Assembly: GCA_007133365.1 (NCBI GenBank)
Contig: SLMV01000003.1
Coordinates: 1-10,756, forward strand
Reading direction: 5' to 3'
Length of the DNA: 10,756 nt
Source: Clostridia bacterium
GTDB taxonomy: Bacteria > Bacillota > Sulfobacillia > SLMV01
The stretch's first letter is position 1; each line of letters begins with the position of its first letter. Made by a program: the position numbers and the translations under genes. This document shows, one piece after another, positions 1 to 6,338 of this stretch. The notes beneath the pieces are model-generated. The model was not told the origin of the DNA and searched no databases. It saw only the letters and a program-made list of their open reading frames with translations.

Positions 1-1355
1 GCGCCGATCGGCTTATCCATCACCAATTCTCCATCTTCCGCCAACAGCTGACCCCGTTGAAACACGTGCTTGACCCGTCCCTTTACCGAGTAATTTTTAA
101 AAATGCGCGCCGCATCACGAAGCTTTAGGTAGAATCTGTCGGGCTCAAGCGTATACGTTTCCTCTAGGTCAACAATGACCAAATCCGCGTCCGCTCCCAC
201 CCGCAAACTGCCTTTTTGTGGGTAGAGCTGGGCAACACGAGCGGGCTTTTCGGCCACCACTTCCACCAGGCGACTGAGCGAAATCCGGCCCTGATTGCAG
301 GCATTTAGCATCAGCGGCCATAAGGTTTCAAGGGCGGGCAGTCCTCCGCCGAATTCAAGCAAATTATTCATCACGGCCTGCTTCTCCTTTTGAGTCCCGG
401 GTGCATGATCCGAGGCAATCAAATCAATTTGGCCGATGCTGGCTAATTCCCACAGTCTATCTCGCACTCCCGGGGATCGAAGGGGAGGGTCAACCTGCGC
501 GTAAGGTCCGAGGCGGGCCGTATCCTCATCCGAAAACGTCAGATAATGGGGGCACGTCTCCACCGTCACCCGGGTCCCGCCTTCCCGGAAGATGTTGGCA
601 AGCTGTATCGCCCAAGGCGACGACATATGAACGAGGTGCAAAATGCCTTGAGTTTCTCGGGCAAGTTCGAGTAGCGGAAGCATATCAAGGGTTTCGACAA
701 ACTCCGGTCGGCTCGCATGATAATCCGAAAAACGAGTGCGGCCCGCTCCCAGCAACCGTCCCTTTAGGAGTTTCATGGTCGCGTTATCGGCGCAATGAAA
801 CGCCACAAACCGATTGACAAGGGCCGACTGCTCGAGGACTTGATAGACATCGGCCGTGTCCCGGCAAAGAAGGCCTTCCCGATCGGCACGGTACGATCCG
901 GTATAGCTCTTATAGCCGACGACCCCCGCTTCTGCTTGTGAAACCATATCAGGAATCGATTCGCCTCCCGCCGCCCCGAGCAAGGCAAAATCAACAAAGG
1001 ATCGCGCCTTCATCGCCTCGGCACGTGATTCGACCCGCTCAGCAGAGTTAACCGGAGGGGTGCAGTTCGGCATGAGCACCACGGTGGTCACGCCGCCCGA
1101 AGCGGCAGATTGCGTCCCACTGGTGATATCTTCCTTTTCTAGGGTACCGGGCTCTTCGATATGCGTGTGCAAATCCACCGCACCAGGGAGCACCCATCTT
1201 CCTTCAAGGTCAATTGTCCTGGCAACTTCCGGGGCGAAATCGGGCTCACCGGGACGAAAGATGGCCGCAATCCGCCCTTGTTTCACGAGTAAATCCGCCT
1301 GATAACATCCATCAGGGGTGACCAGCTTTCCGTTTCTTAACCAAAGGTCGTACAT
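1..1355 (-). CDS. Cyclic amidohydrolase (hydantoinase/allantoinase/dihydroorotase type), 3' end cut by window edge
   Basis: I translated this open frame from the ATG at 1355 down to position 1; about 451 residues are visible. The family is usually 440-480 residues, so only a short C-terminal piece is missing. The metal-site motifs are all present: DLHTH (H63, H65), YKSYTG with the probable carboxylated Lys149, FHC (H187), HMSS (H243) and SDHAP (D316). Family members hydrolyse cyclic amide bonds (hydantoin, allantoin, dihydropyrimidines, dihydroorotate) with a binuclear metal centre in the cytoplasm. Sequence alone does not separate these activities. The DLHTHIEEPG and SDHAP forms look closer to allantoinase or dihydroorotase than to classical D-hydantoinase. 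A GAGAGGG ribosome binding site lies 6 bases before the ATG. The gene starts 33 bp after the stop of the phosphotriesterase-like gene, so the two are probably cotranscribed. No pyrimidine biosynthesis genes are nearby, so a catabolic role is more likely (inference). Confidence 0.9.
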   Translation of the reverse strand, partial: MYDLWLRNGKLVTPDGCYQADLLVKQGRIAAIFRPGEPDFAPEVARTIDLEGRWVLPGAVDLHTHIEEPGTLEKEDITSGTQSAASGGVTTVVLMPNCTPPVNSAERVESRAEAMKARSFVDFALLGAAGGESIPDMVSQAEAGVVGYKSYTGSYRADREGLLCRDTADVYQVLEQSALVNRFVAFHCADNATMKLLKGRLLGAGRTRFSDYHASRPEFVETLDMLPLLELARETQGILHLVHMSSPWAIQLANIFREGGTRVTVETCPHYLTFSDEDTARLGPYAQVDPPLRSPGVRDRLWELASIGQIDLIASDHAPGTQKEKQAVMNNLLEFGGGLPALETLWPLMLNACNQGRISLSRLVEVVAEKPARVAQLYPQKGSLRVGADADLVIVDLEETYTLEPDRFYLKLRDAARIFKNYSVKGRVKHVFQRGQLLAEDGELVMDKPIG

Positions 1356-1388
1356 GGTAAGCCCTCTCTAACGCGATCGCAAAAACCC

Positions 1389-2333
1389 CTAAAGATTGAC
1401 GCCAAGGGCATTGCCGGGATTGACGGCGAGCATTTGGTGAATGTCGTCCTCTTCGATGCCCATCTTGATCATTAGCGGTCGAAATGATTCTAGGAGATAC
1501 ACGTATCCCAGCCCCCCAAGTTCCGGGTAGAGTTCATCCTGGGTGCAGCGGTCCGTCCCCAACAAGATGTGTCCAACATGGCCGCGTCGAATTAACTCCT
1601 TCAGAAGATCGACCCGTGTCTCATCGAGCAGCCAGTGCGTCTTACCGAGGACATCGAATTGAATATAGCAACCCAATTCACAAAGCTCACTGAGAAAACC
1701 AATGTCCGGACGCTCATCCGTGTGACCATTGATCAGTTGAGTTGGGGAAACCCCTTCCTCGAGGAGCACCTCCAAATGATAAGCGGCCAAATTACCCCCC
1801 GGCACTTCCTGGCGGCGCGAACCGCTGGTATGCGTGGTGATGGCCAGGCCCGTTTCAAGGGCCGCCCGGGCAACCGCCCGCAAACCTTTCCGCTCAATGC
1901 CTTCAATGCGTCCGGCAGCAATGCCCGATTTTAAGAGGCCGATGCGAATATCGGTGCCATCCATCCCCTCATGAAACTCCTCCAACATCCAATCGACAAT
2001 CCGGGGGATGGGCCAATCCCAGACGAGTTGCGGCATATGAGGCTCAATATAAAAGCCTCCGGTGGCAATGATATGCACCCCGGTGGCGTGAGAAAGACGA
2101 GCCTGGCGCTCGGGGTTTCGTCCCCAATCCCCGGTGGTGACATCGACCATGGCACGTCCCCCAGCCGCGTAATAGCGATTCAATTCCCGCGTCAACTTTT
2201 CCTCATCAACAAGGACCATATTGTCGTTGGGAATTCGAGAGACCCGTTGATCACACGTGATGTGTTCGTGGGTCTGACATAATCCCAGCGCTTCGGGGGC
2301 GACATCTCCCAAGACGGTTCTTACAACGGACAA
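1389..2333 (-). CDS. Phosphotriesterase-family (PTE-like) metal-dependent hydrolase
   Basis: This protein of 314 residues belongs to the phosphotriesterase-related branch of the amidohydrolase superfamily (cytoplasmic TIM barrels with two metals). Known members are lactonases, esterases, carboxylate-amide hydrolases or organophosphate hydrolases. Visible ligands, numbered from the start chosen here, are THEH (H22, H24), LLKSG with the probable carboxylated Lys135, TTH (H168), NGH (H204) and GTD (D261), so the site looks intact. The N-terminus VRTVLGDVAPEALG matches the usual PTE-family opening (VxTVxGxVxPxxLG). I chose the TTG at 2333 because a near-perfect AGGAGGTGG site (2347-2339) sits just upstream of it. 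The longer ATG frame from 2399 would add 22 untypical residues and overlap the upstream gene. With the TTG start the gap to the isochorismatase-like gene is 28 bp. The natural substrate is unknown; a lactone or amide is more likely than an organophosphate. Confidence 0.9.
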   Translation of the reverse strand: MSVVRTVLGDVAPEALGLCQTHEHITCDQRVSRIPNDNMVLVDEEKLTRELNRYYAAGGRAMVDVTTGDWGRNPERQARLSHATGVHIIATGGFYIEPHMPQLVWDWPIPRIVDWMLEEFHEGMDGTDIRIGLLKSGIAAGRIEGIERKGLRAVARAALETGLAITTHTSGSRRQEVPGGNLAAYHLEVLLEEGVSPTQLINGHTDERPDIGFLSELCELGCYIQFDVLGKTHWLLDETRVDLLKELIRRGHVGHILLGTDRCTQDELYPELGGLGYVYLLESFRPLMIKMGIEEDDIHQMLAVNPGNALGVNL

Positions 2334-2338
2334 TGATT

Positions 2339-2347
2339 CCACCTCCT
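2339..2347 (-). promoter_or_regulatory. Ribosome binding site that sets the TTG start of the PTE-like gene
   Basis: Read on the minus strand the bases are AGGAGGTGG. The AGGAGG core is separated by 8 bases from the TTG at 2333. This is one of the strongest Shine-Dalgarno matches in the window. It lies inside the longer ATG-initiated frame, which argues that translation begins at the TTG and not at 2399. Confidence 0.75.
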
Positions 2348-2361
2348 CGTTCTTTAACGGC

Positions 2362-3051
2362 TCAAACCAAAACGACGTCCTCTCTTTCCAAGTCATCAAA
2401 AATAAGTCCCATCTCGCGGGAGCCCCGGACTTTGATCGTGCCGAAGGTCATTTCCGCGGTGGCGATTCGATGACTATCCAGGGTTACCCCTGCACAGCAA
2501 TCGTGGACGATGATGACCCGATATCCGCTATCGGCCGCAACTTGCGCCGTATTTCGTATGCCAAACTCCGTCATCACTCCGGTCAACAATAGGTTTTCGA
2601 TTCCCCGGACCTTGAGCGCTTCAGCAAAACAAGCCGACGAAAACGCACCTAAACCGGGTTTCGTGATCACGAGTTCATCGGCATTGGCTTTTAATGCGGG
2701 ATCAATCTGGGCAGCAGAATCCGTGGTCGGGATCATGGCACCGATGGCACGCTGGAGCATTGAAATCTCCATCGGGTGCTCGTACGCCCAACGGGTGAAG
2801 AGGATGGGCATGTGAAACTCCCTTGCTCTTTGGCAAAGCGCCGGAAGGCGCTCCTTTGCCCGCTCAACTTGCTGATAATAAGATTCAAACTCCCGTTGGA
2901 TGCCCCGCTCTTTCGCAGTTTTCCCAAACCCGATGCTGCGATTGGTGAAATACTCTTGGAAATCCTGAATCACCAAAGCCGTATTCTCCGGGCGGAGGGC
3001 AAGTCGTGGGATGGCCTTCGTGGCCAATGTAAAAGGATGTCTTACTTTCAT
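2362..3051 (-). CDS. Isochorismatase-fold hydrolase with Gly at the usual catalytic Cys position
   Basis: This is a protein of 229 residues with the isochorismatase-like Rossmann fold. Family members include N-carbamoylsarcosine amidase, nicotinamidase, the RutB ureidoacrylate hydrolase and true isochorismatases. The catalytic Asp (D30, in VIQDFQ) and Lys (K131, in ITKPGLGAF) are present. The third motif reads GVMTEFGIRNTA, so the position that is normally the nucleophilic Cys (GxxTxxCVxxTA) is Gly164, encoded by GGC. Isochorismatases proper such as EntB and PhzD also have Gly there. A vinyl-ether hydrolase or non-nucleophilic mechanism is therefore possible, but the neighbours do not suggest siderophore or phenazine synthesis. 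Start: the ATG at 3051 follows AAGGTGGTG with an 11-base gap. An in-frame ATG at 3108 would give 248 residues but has no Shine-Dalgarno sequence. The stop lies 28 bp before the TTG of the PTE-like gene, consistent with an operon. Confidence 0.87.
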   Translation of the reverse strand: MKVRHPFTLATKAIPRLALRPENTALVIQDFQEYFTNRSIGFGKTAKERGIQREFESYYQQVERAKERLPALCQRAREFHMPILFTRWAYEHPMEISMLQRAIGAMIPTTDSAAQIDPALKANADELVITKPGLGAFSSACFAEALKVRGIENLLLTGVMTEFGIRNTAQVAADSGYRVIIVHDCCAGVTLDSHRIATAEMTFGTIKVRGSREMGLIFDDLEREDVVLV

Positions 3052-3308
3052 CTGACAGCATTCACCACCTTCACTATCCAACTTTTGGTAAATCACGCTC
3101 CTTGGCATTTACGAAATCATGGTTGACGTTAGTGAGTGAGCGCCTCCACCATGGCATGCCGGTGATTTTAAAAATGAAGTCATTATCAGACGGGTGAGTC
3201 AATCAGCGATTGGAACACCATCGAGCTGCCCAAACCCTGTCACGGATCCATCGACCGATCCATTCTCATGTCCGGGCAGCCCCTGGCGCTCATCGCGATG
3301 AAACCACG

Positions 3309-3692
3309 CTAATCCGGAACCACGGCAATCATTTCAATTTCAACCTTGTATTCCGGCATGGCAAGTCCGGAAATCCCAACCGTGGTTCGGGCCGGGGGAT
3401 CGTCGGGGAATTGCTCTTTATACACTTTATTCATTTCGGGGAAGTCACTCATGTCCGTTAGGTAAACGTTCACCTTCGCGACATCCTCCATGCCTAAACC
3501 GGCGGCTTCGAGAATGGGCTTTAGGTTATCAAAGCAGCACTGCGTTTGTTCGCCGACGCTCGTTGGGGTTTCCTTCGTGGTCTTGTTAACACCGACTTGG
3601 CCCGAGGTAAAGAGCAGATTTCCCACGATCACCCCTGGTGATAAAGGGAGTTTGCTTTTTGGTCCGGGTAGGGATACAATTCGACGTTTCAT
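3309..3692 (-). CDS. ridA: RidA/YjgF/UK114-family enamine/imine deaminase
   Basis: The 127 residues match the full length of the Rid family, small trimeric cytoplasmic proteins that hydrolyse reactive enamine/imine intermediates such as 2-aminoacrylate to ketoacids and ammonia. The hallmark region PPARTTVGISGLAMPEYKVE is present with the key Arg102, and EIEMIAV carries Glu120, equivalent to the active-site Arg105 and Glu120 of E. coli RidA. The middle contains LFTSGQVG and VNVYLTDMSDFPEMNKVY, both typical. Start: the ATG at 3692 is preceded by AAAGGATG with about 11 bases of spacing. In catabolic clusters Rid proteins often sit beside amidases and isochorismatase-fold hydrolases (the rut operon has RutB and the Rid-like RutC), as here. 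General RidA or a pathway-specific paralogue are both possible. Confidence 0.95.
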   Translation of the reverse strand: MKRRIVSLPGPKSKLPLSPGVIVGNLLFTSGQVGVNKTTKETPTSVGEQTQCCFDNLKPILEAAGLGMEDVAKVNVYLTDMSDFPEMNKVYKEQFPDDPPARTTVGISGLAMPEYKVEIEMIAVVPD

Positions 3693-3718
3693 AAGTATAC
3701 AGTCATCCTTTCCTAACT

Positions 3719-3756
3719 AAAGACATTTAATATTTACGCGAACAGTCATTGTCTTT
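3719..3756 (-). promoter_or_regulatory. Candidate ridA promoter with a 7-bp inverted repeat
   Basis: On the minus strand a possible -35 box AAGACA (3755-3750) is followed by a 17-base spacer and a possible -10 box TATTAA (3732-3727). Each matches 4 of 6 consensus bases for the housekeeping sigma factor. This would start RNA near 3720, about 28 bases before the ridA ATG. The region is bounded by a perfect inverted repeat, AAAGACA (3719-3725) and TGTCTTT (3750-3756), with centres 31 bp apart, about three helical turns. One arm overlaps the -35 box and the other flanks the -10 box, so a dimeric regulator could bind here. Both the promoter and the operator are inferred. Confidence 0.3.
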
Positions 3757-3876
3757 CGCTCATCGACCCTTCATTCCTGCAAGCGTATCTTGAAATGTTT
3801 GGATATTCGCGGTTACGCCTCTCCCACCTGATTCTTGCTAGAACAATAATGTCCTTAGTGATAACGGCAAAGATTA

Positions 3877-3959
3877 GGGCTGGTGAGCCATCGAATCATC
3901 GACCTTCTATTGCTTCGATGGTGCCTTCGGATGGTCCTTAAAGGCTTTCGCACCAGCCC
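3877..3959 (-). other. Large inverted-repeat (hairpin-forming) element between the SBP gene and ridA
   Basis: A perfect 9-bp outer stem is formed by GGGCTGGTG (3877-3885) and CACCAGCCC (3951-3959). Inside it, 3 bp of AGC/GCT stack after a 4-base bulge, then a 7-bp stem pairs CATCGAA (3889-3895) with TTCGATG (3914-3920). A further 5-bp hairpin, GCCTT (3923-3927) with AAGGC (3941-3945), fits between them, giving a branched fold. On the minus strand the element begins 33 bases after the stop of the SBP gene. It is not followed by a run of T (the sequence after it is TAATCTTTG), so it is a poor intrinsic terminator. It may be a transcript-stabilising 3' structure, a small structured RNA, or a REP-like palindromic repeat. 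I matched it to no known riboswitch. Confidence 0.45.
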
Positions 3960-3992
3960 GAATGTCAAGAGATAGTGGCAGGTTCGTTTCCT

Positions 3993-5720
3993 TTAGGGAA
4001 CATACCTGATTTCATAGCCATAGATGTCCGGATCCGTACGCCGAGGTGTGTAATCGATGCGATCCGACATTCCCCACAAGGTCGAACGTTGGATCAAACC
4101 AATGCGGGAATAGCGAAGATCCGCAATCATGGCCGTCGCTTCATGAAAGGCTGCATAGCGCGCTTCATCATCCGATACTTCCGTCCACGCTTGATTTAGA
4201 AGTTCATCAATTGCCTCGAGTTGATCCATAAACGGCGGATCATGTTCAAAGGTGGGAGGCGCCTGCCGCATGCGACCAAGGGTAAACTCCGAGGTGGCAA
4301 AGAACGGATTGTAGTTTCCGCCCGTATCGCTCAAAGTAAACTCTTGGAACCGTCGCGGGGTGGTGATATCCGTCAACCACGTTGAATAATCGAGCAAGAT
4401 AAGGTCCACCGTAAAACCAACCGCCTCCAGTTGATCGGCAATGATGTGAGCGATATCGCCTTGGGGCCACCGGGTCGGGGAATGCATGACCAGGGTCGGC
4501 TCTCCCGGCTCATATCCGGCTTCTTCCAATATTTCCTGGGCACGGGCCGGATCATATAAGTCCGCATCCGGTCCATAGATATAATCACTCGATTCCGGAA
4601 GCGGGCCAAAAGGACCTCGTGAACGGAAGGGTTGGCCAATACCACCGGTGATCTCCCCCAGTTGGGTCTTGTTGATGGCGAGTTCAATGGCTTCTCGTAC
4701 CCGGGGATCTTCCGTCGCGAAAACACGGTTGTGTTCCGGCTCATCAGGTCGATCAGGCTCTGGCCAATTCTCGTTGGATTCGACACCTGTGCGGATCGTT
4801 AACATAATTCCGCGGCCCGTTGCAACCCATTCACTCCGAAGATGATCCTGAGCATTGACACGGTCTTCATCTTCCGGCCGGATGTCATAGGTTATATCTA
4901 CGCCGCCGGTCATCAACTCCGCAATTCGGGTGGAGACTTCGGGAATGATACGAAACTCCAGTTCATCATAGTTGACCGGCTCACGCCAGTAGTTCTGGTT
5001 GGTATCAAACAGGATATGCTCATCTCGTACGTATTCGCGCGGGATAAACGGTCCGGTGCCCATCGCCTCTTCATGTAAGCCTTCAGGTCCAACTCGCTCC
5101 GTATAAGCCTTGCTCACGATACCCGCACCATTGTTGGTCTGCGCAAGCTGCCAGAGGAAGAGACCGTTTGGCTCTTTCGAGACAATGTCAATCGTGTAGT
5201 CGTCATGAATCACCATATGATCGATCCACTGGTACTGGTTGAATACCATGAAAAGATCTCGGGATCCGTCCAGAATACGTCGGTAGGTAAATTTGACGTC
5301 CTCTGCAGTCATTTCCGTCCCATCGTGAAACTTGACACCTTCCTCAAGATAGAATCGAACCGTTCGATCGTCGATCCGTTCCCAGTCCTTGGCAAGCTCA
5401 GGCTCCCATCCTGTACCGTCACTGGTGCGCGAAAAGAGATAATCGTAGGCATTTTGGATGGTCCATTCCCCCTCGGTGTTCCAGTCTTGTGGGGGGTCCC
5501 ACGAGATAGTCGTTTCACCTTGGGCGATGACAATACGAACGGGTTCATCCGGTTCGTCGGGCTCGTCGGGCTCGTCCGGCTCGTCCGGCTCCGAGACATC
5601 CGTATCGTCCTCATCAATGGGCTCATCGGCCGTCGGTGCTCGACATCCAGTAAATAGGGTAAGGCTGAGAAGCAACAGCAGAACGAACAGTAGATAGAGT
5701 GTCTTTCGCCTACTTAACAT
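3993..5720 (-). CDS. Family 5 (peptide/oligopeptide-type) ABC transporter solute-binding lipoprotein
   Basis: This 575-residue extracytoplasmic binding protein captures a substrate for an ABC importer. The N-terminus MLSRRKTLYLLF with a Leu-rich core ends in LFTGC, a lipobox with the lipid-modified Cys at 26. An acidic tether follows, including SEP plus five DEP repeats (residues 43-60). The SBP_bac_5 signature KFHDGTEMTAEDVKF is at about 130-144, GTGPF is at 221-225, and the C-terminal half shows the usual long open/closed-cleft architecture. Known ligands of the family include di- and oligopeptides, nickel and opines, so the ligand cannot be read off. Start: the ATG at 5720 has AAGGAG 8 bases upstream; an in-frame GTG at 5738 is less likely because it overlaps that site. 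No permease or ATPase gene lies in the window, so the rest of the importer must be elsewhere. An outer-surface partner for the neighbouring hydrolases is inferred from context. Confidence 0.95.
   Translation of the reverse strand: MLSRRKTLYLLFVLLLLLSLTLFTGCRAPTADEPIDEDDTDVSEPDEPDEPDEPDEPDEPVRIVIAQGETTISWDPPQDWNTEGEWTIQNAYDYLFSRTSDGTGWEPELAKDWERIDDRTVRFYLEEGVKFHDGTEMTAEDVKFTYRRILDGSRDLFMVFNQYQWIDHMVIHDDYTIDIVSKEPNGLFLWQLAQTNNGAGIVSKAYTERVGPEGLHEEAMGTGPFIPREYVRDEHILFDTNQNYWREPVNYDELEFRIIPEVSTRIAELMTGGVDITYDIRPEDEDRVNAQDHLRSEWVATGRGIMLTIRTGVESNENWPEPDRPDEPEHNRVFATEDPRVREAIELAINKTQLGEITGGIGQPFRSRGPFGPLPESSDYIYGPDADLYDPARAQEILEEAGYEPGEPTLVMHSPTRWPQGDIAHIIADQLEAVGFTVDLILLDYSTWLTDITTPRRFQEFTLSDTGGNYNPFFATSEFTLGRMRQAPPTFEHDPPFMDQLEAIDELLNQAWTEVSDDEARYAAFHEATAMIADLRYSRIGLIQRSTLWGMSDRIDYTPRRTDPDIYGYEIRYVP
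5541..5594 (-). repeat. 9-bp tandem repeat encoding the SEP/DEP linker
   Basis: Six consecutive 9-base units (plus-strand form close to TCGTCCGGC) encode SEP followed by five DEP within the tether of the solute-binding lipoprotein. The third-position bases vary between units, so the array is not freshly expanded, but copy number could still differ between strains without breaking the frame. On the plus strand the same repeat creates a spurious open frame rich in Gly-Ser. Confidence 0.85.
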
Positions 5721-5776
5721 ATTCAATACTCCTTCCACAGACTAGGGTGACAAGTCTTTACCGAATAATTAATCAA

Positions 5777-5808
5777 TATTCTGCACCCAATACCCGTATC
5801 CTGCACCT
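5777..5808 (-). promoter_or_regulatory. 20-bp-spaced direct repeats upstream of the SBP gene, possible regulator site
   Basis: On the plus strand TATTCTGCACCC (5777-5788) and TATCCTGCACCT (5797-5808) share 10 of 12 bases and are exactly 20 bp apart, about two helical turns. They lie 57-88 bp upstream of the SBP ATG, where an activator or repressor would bind. I do not recognise the motif, and no confident -35/-10 pair could be assigned beside it. Confidence 0.35.
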
Positions 5809-6131
5809 TTTAAAATTTATCGTCGACATCGGATATTTCATGCACGTAATGAATATATATTCCGGAGTTTGATGTTGTTATCCGTAAAAGGATGTGCCAC
5901 TCGAGCCAAGAACCCAACATCTAGTGGTCGATCCGAAATTCATATCGCCGACGCCGCAACGATTCTTCGAAGTGACATCTCCCGAAGAACAGCGCACTGC
6001 CCATCGGATGGTCAGGATACGCGAAACGAATAAGATGGAATCGGTGAGATCGATAACATCGGAAAACTCAACCGGTTCCTCGTGGAGAGTAACGCGAACG
6101 AGTTGCCAGCATTACCAGATACTCAAGATTT

Positions 6132-6171
6132 TTACCACCACCAACTTCTTGTTACCACCAGCAACTTCCAC
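6132..6171. repeat. 20-bp imperfect tandem duplication
   Basis: Two adjacent 20-base copies, 6132-6151 and 6152-6171, both begin TTACCACCA and continue with CAACTTC after one variable base; 16 of 20 positions agree. The duplication lies in the gene-poor gap between the amidohydrolase and the SBP genes. It may come from replication slippage or be a pair of protein-binding sites. Confidence 0.5.
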
Positions 6172-6338
6172 GATCTCACTACCAGAGACCCGCTCGGCAC
6201 GTTGGACGTCACACGGAGCCGATGTGATGGGCTCAACCATTCTAAGATTCACAATCATTTGAACAAGATGAGGGTTCATTCGGTTTAAGCAATAGGCAAA
6301 GCCGACCTTGATTGATGATCCGAGCGCTTCGTCTTGCG

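Larger units (their letters stand above)
5721..6338. other. 618-bp intergenic region with no convincing gene
   Basis: This is the gap between the stop of the 509-residue amidohydrolase and the start of the solute-binding lipoprotein. It contains the SBP ribosome binding site, a pair of 20-bp-spaced direct repeats (5777-5808) and an AT-rich stretch around 5830-5860. Further upstream of SBP lies a 20-bp near-duplication (6132-6171). Open frames on either strand have no start signals and no recognisable domain. I found no strong terminator after the amidohydrolase stop. Parts may be a decayed gene, but nothing identifies it. Confidence 0.5.

Noticed and set aside
401..817. 138-codon plus-strand frame
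   Set aside because: It is antisense to the hydantoinase/allantoinase-type gene, whose metal-site motifs are intact in the minus frame across the whole stretch.
1373..1380. GCGATCGC octamer in the short gap before the cyclic amidohydrolase gene
   Set aside because: It resembles the HIP1 octamer abundant in some cyanobacteria, but I noticed only this one copy and nothing else points to that group.
3877..3959. T-box or known riboswitch identity for the structured element
   Set aside because: The conserved T-box sequence and other riboswitch core motifs I know are absent, so only a generic structured element is claimed.
5205..5697. Plus-strand frames rich in Gly-Ser repeats
   Set aside because: They are the antisense reading of the DEP tandem repeat within the well-supported solute-binding protein gene.
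5894..6262. 122-codon plus-strand frame between the SBP gene and the amidohydrolase
   Set aside because: No ribosome binding site, low-complexity Thr/Ser/Arg composition, no family resemblance, and opposite to the direction of all neighbours.
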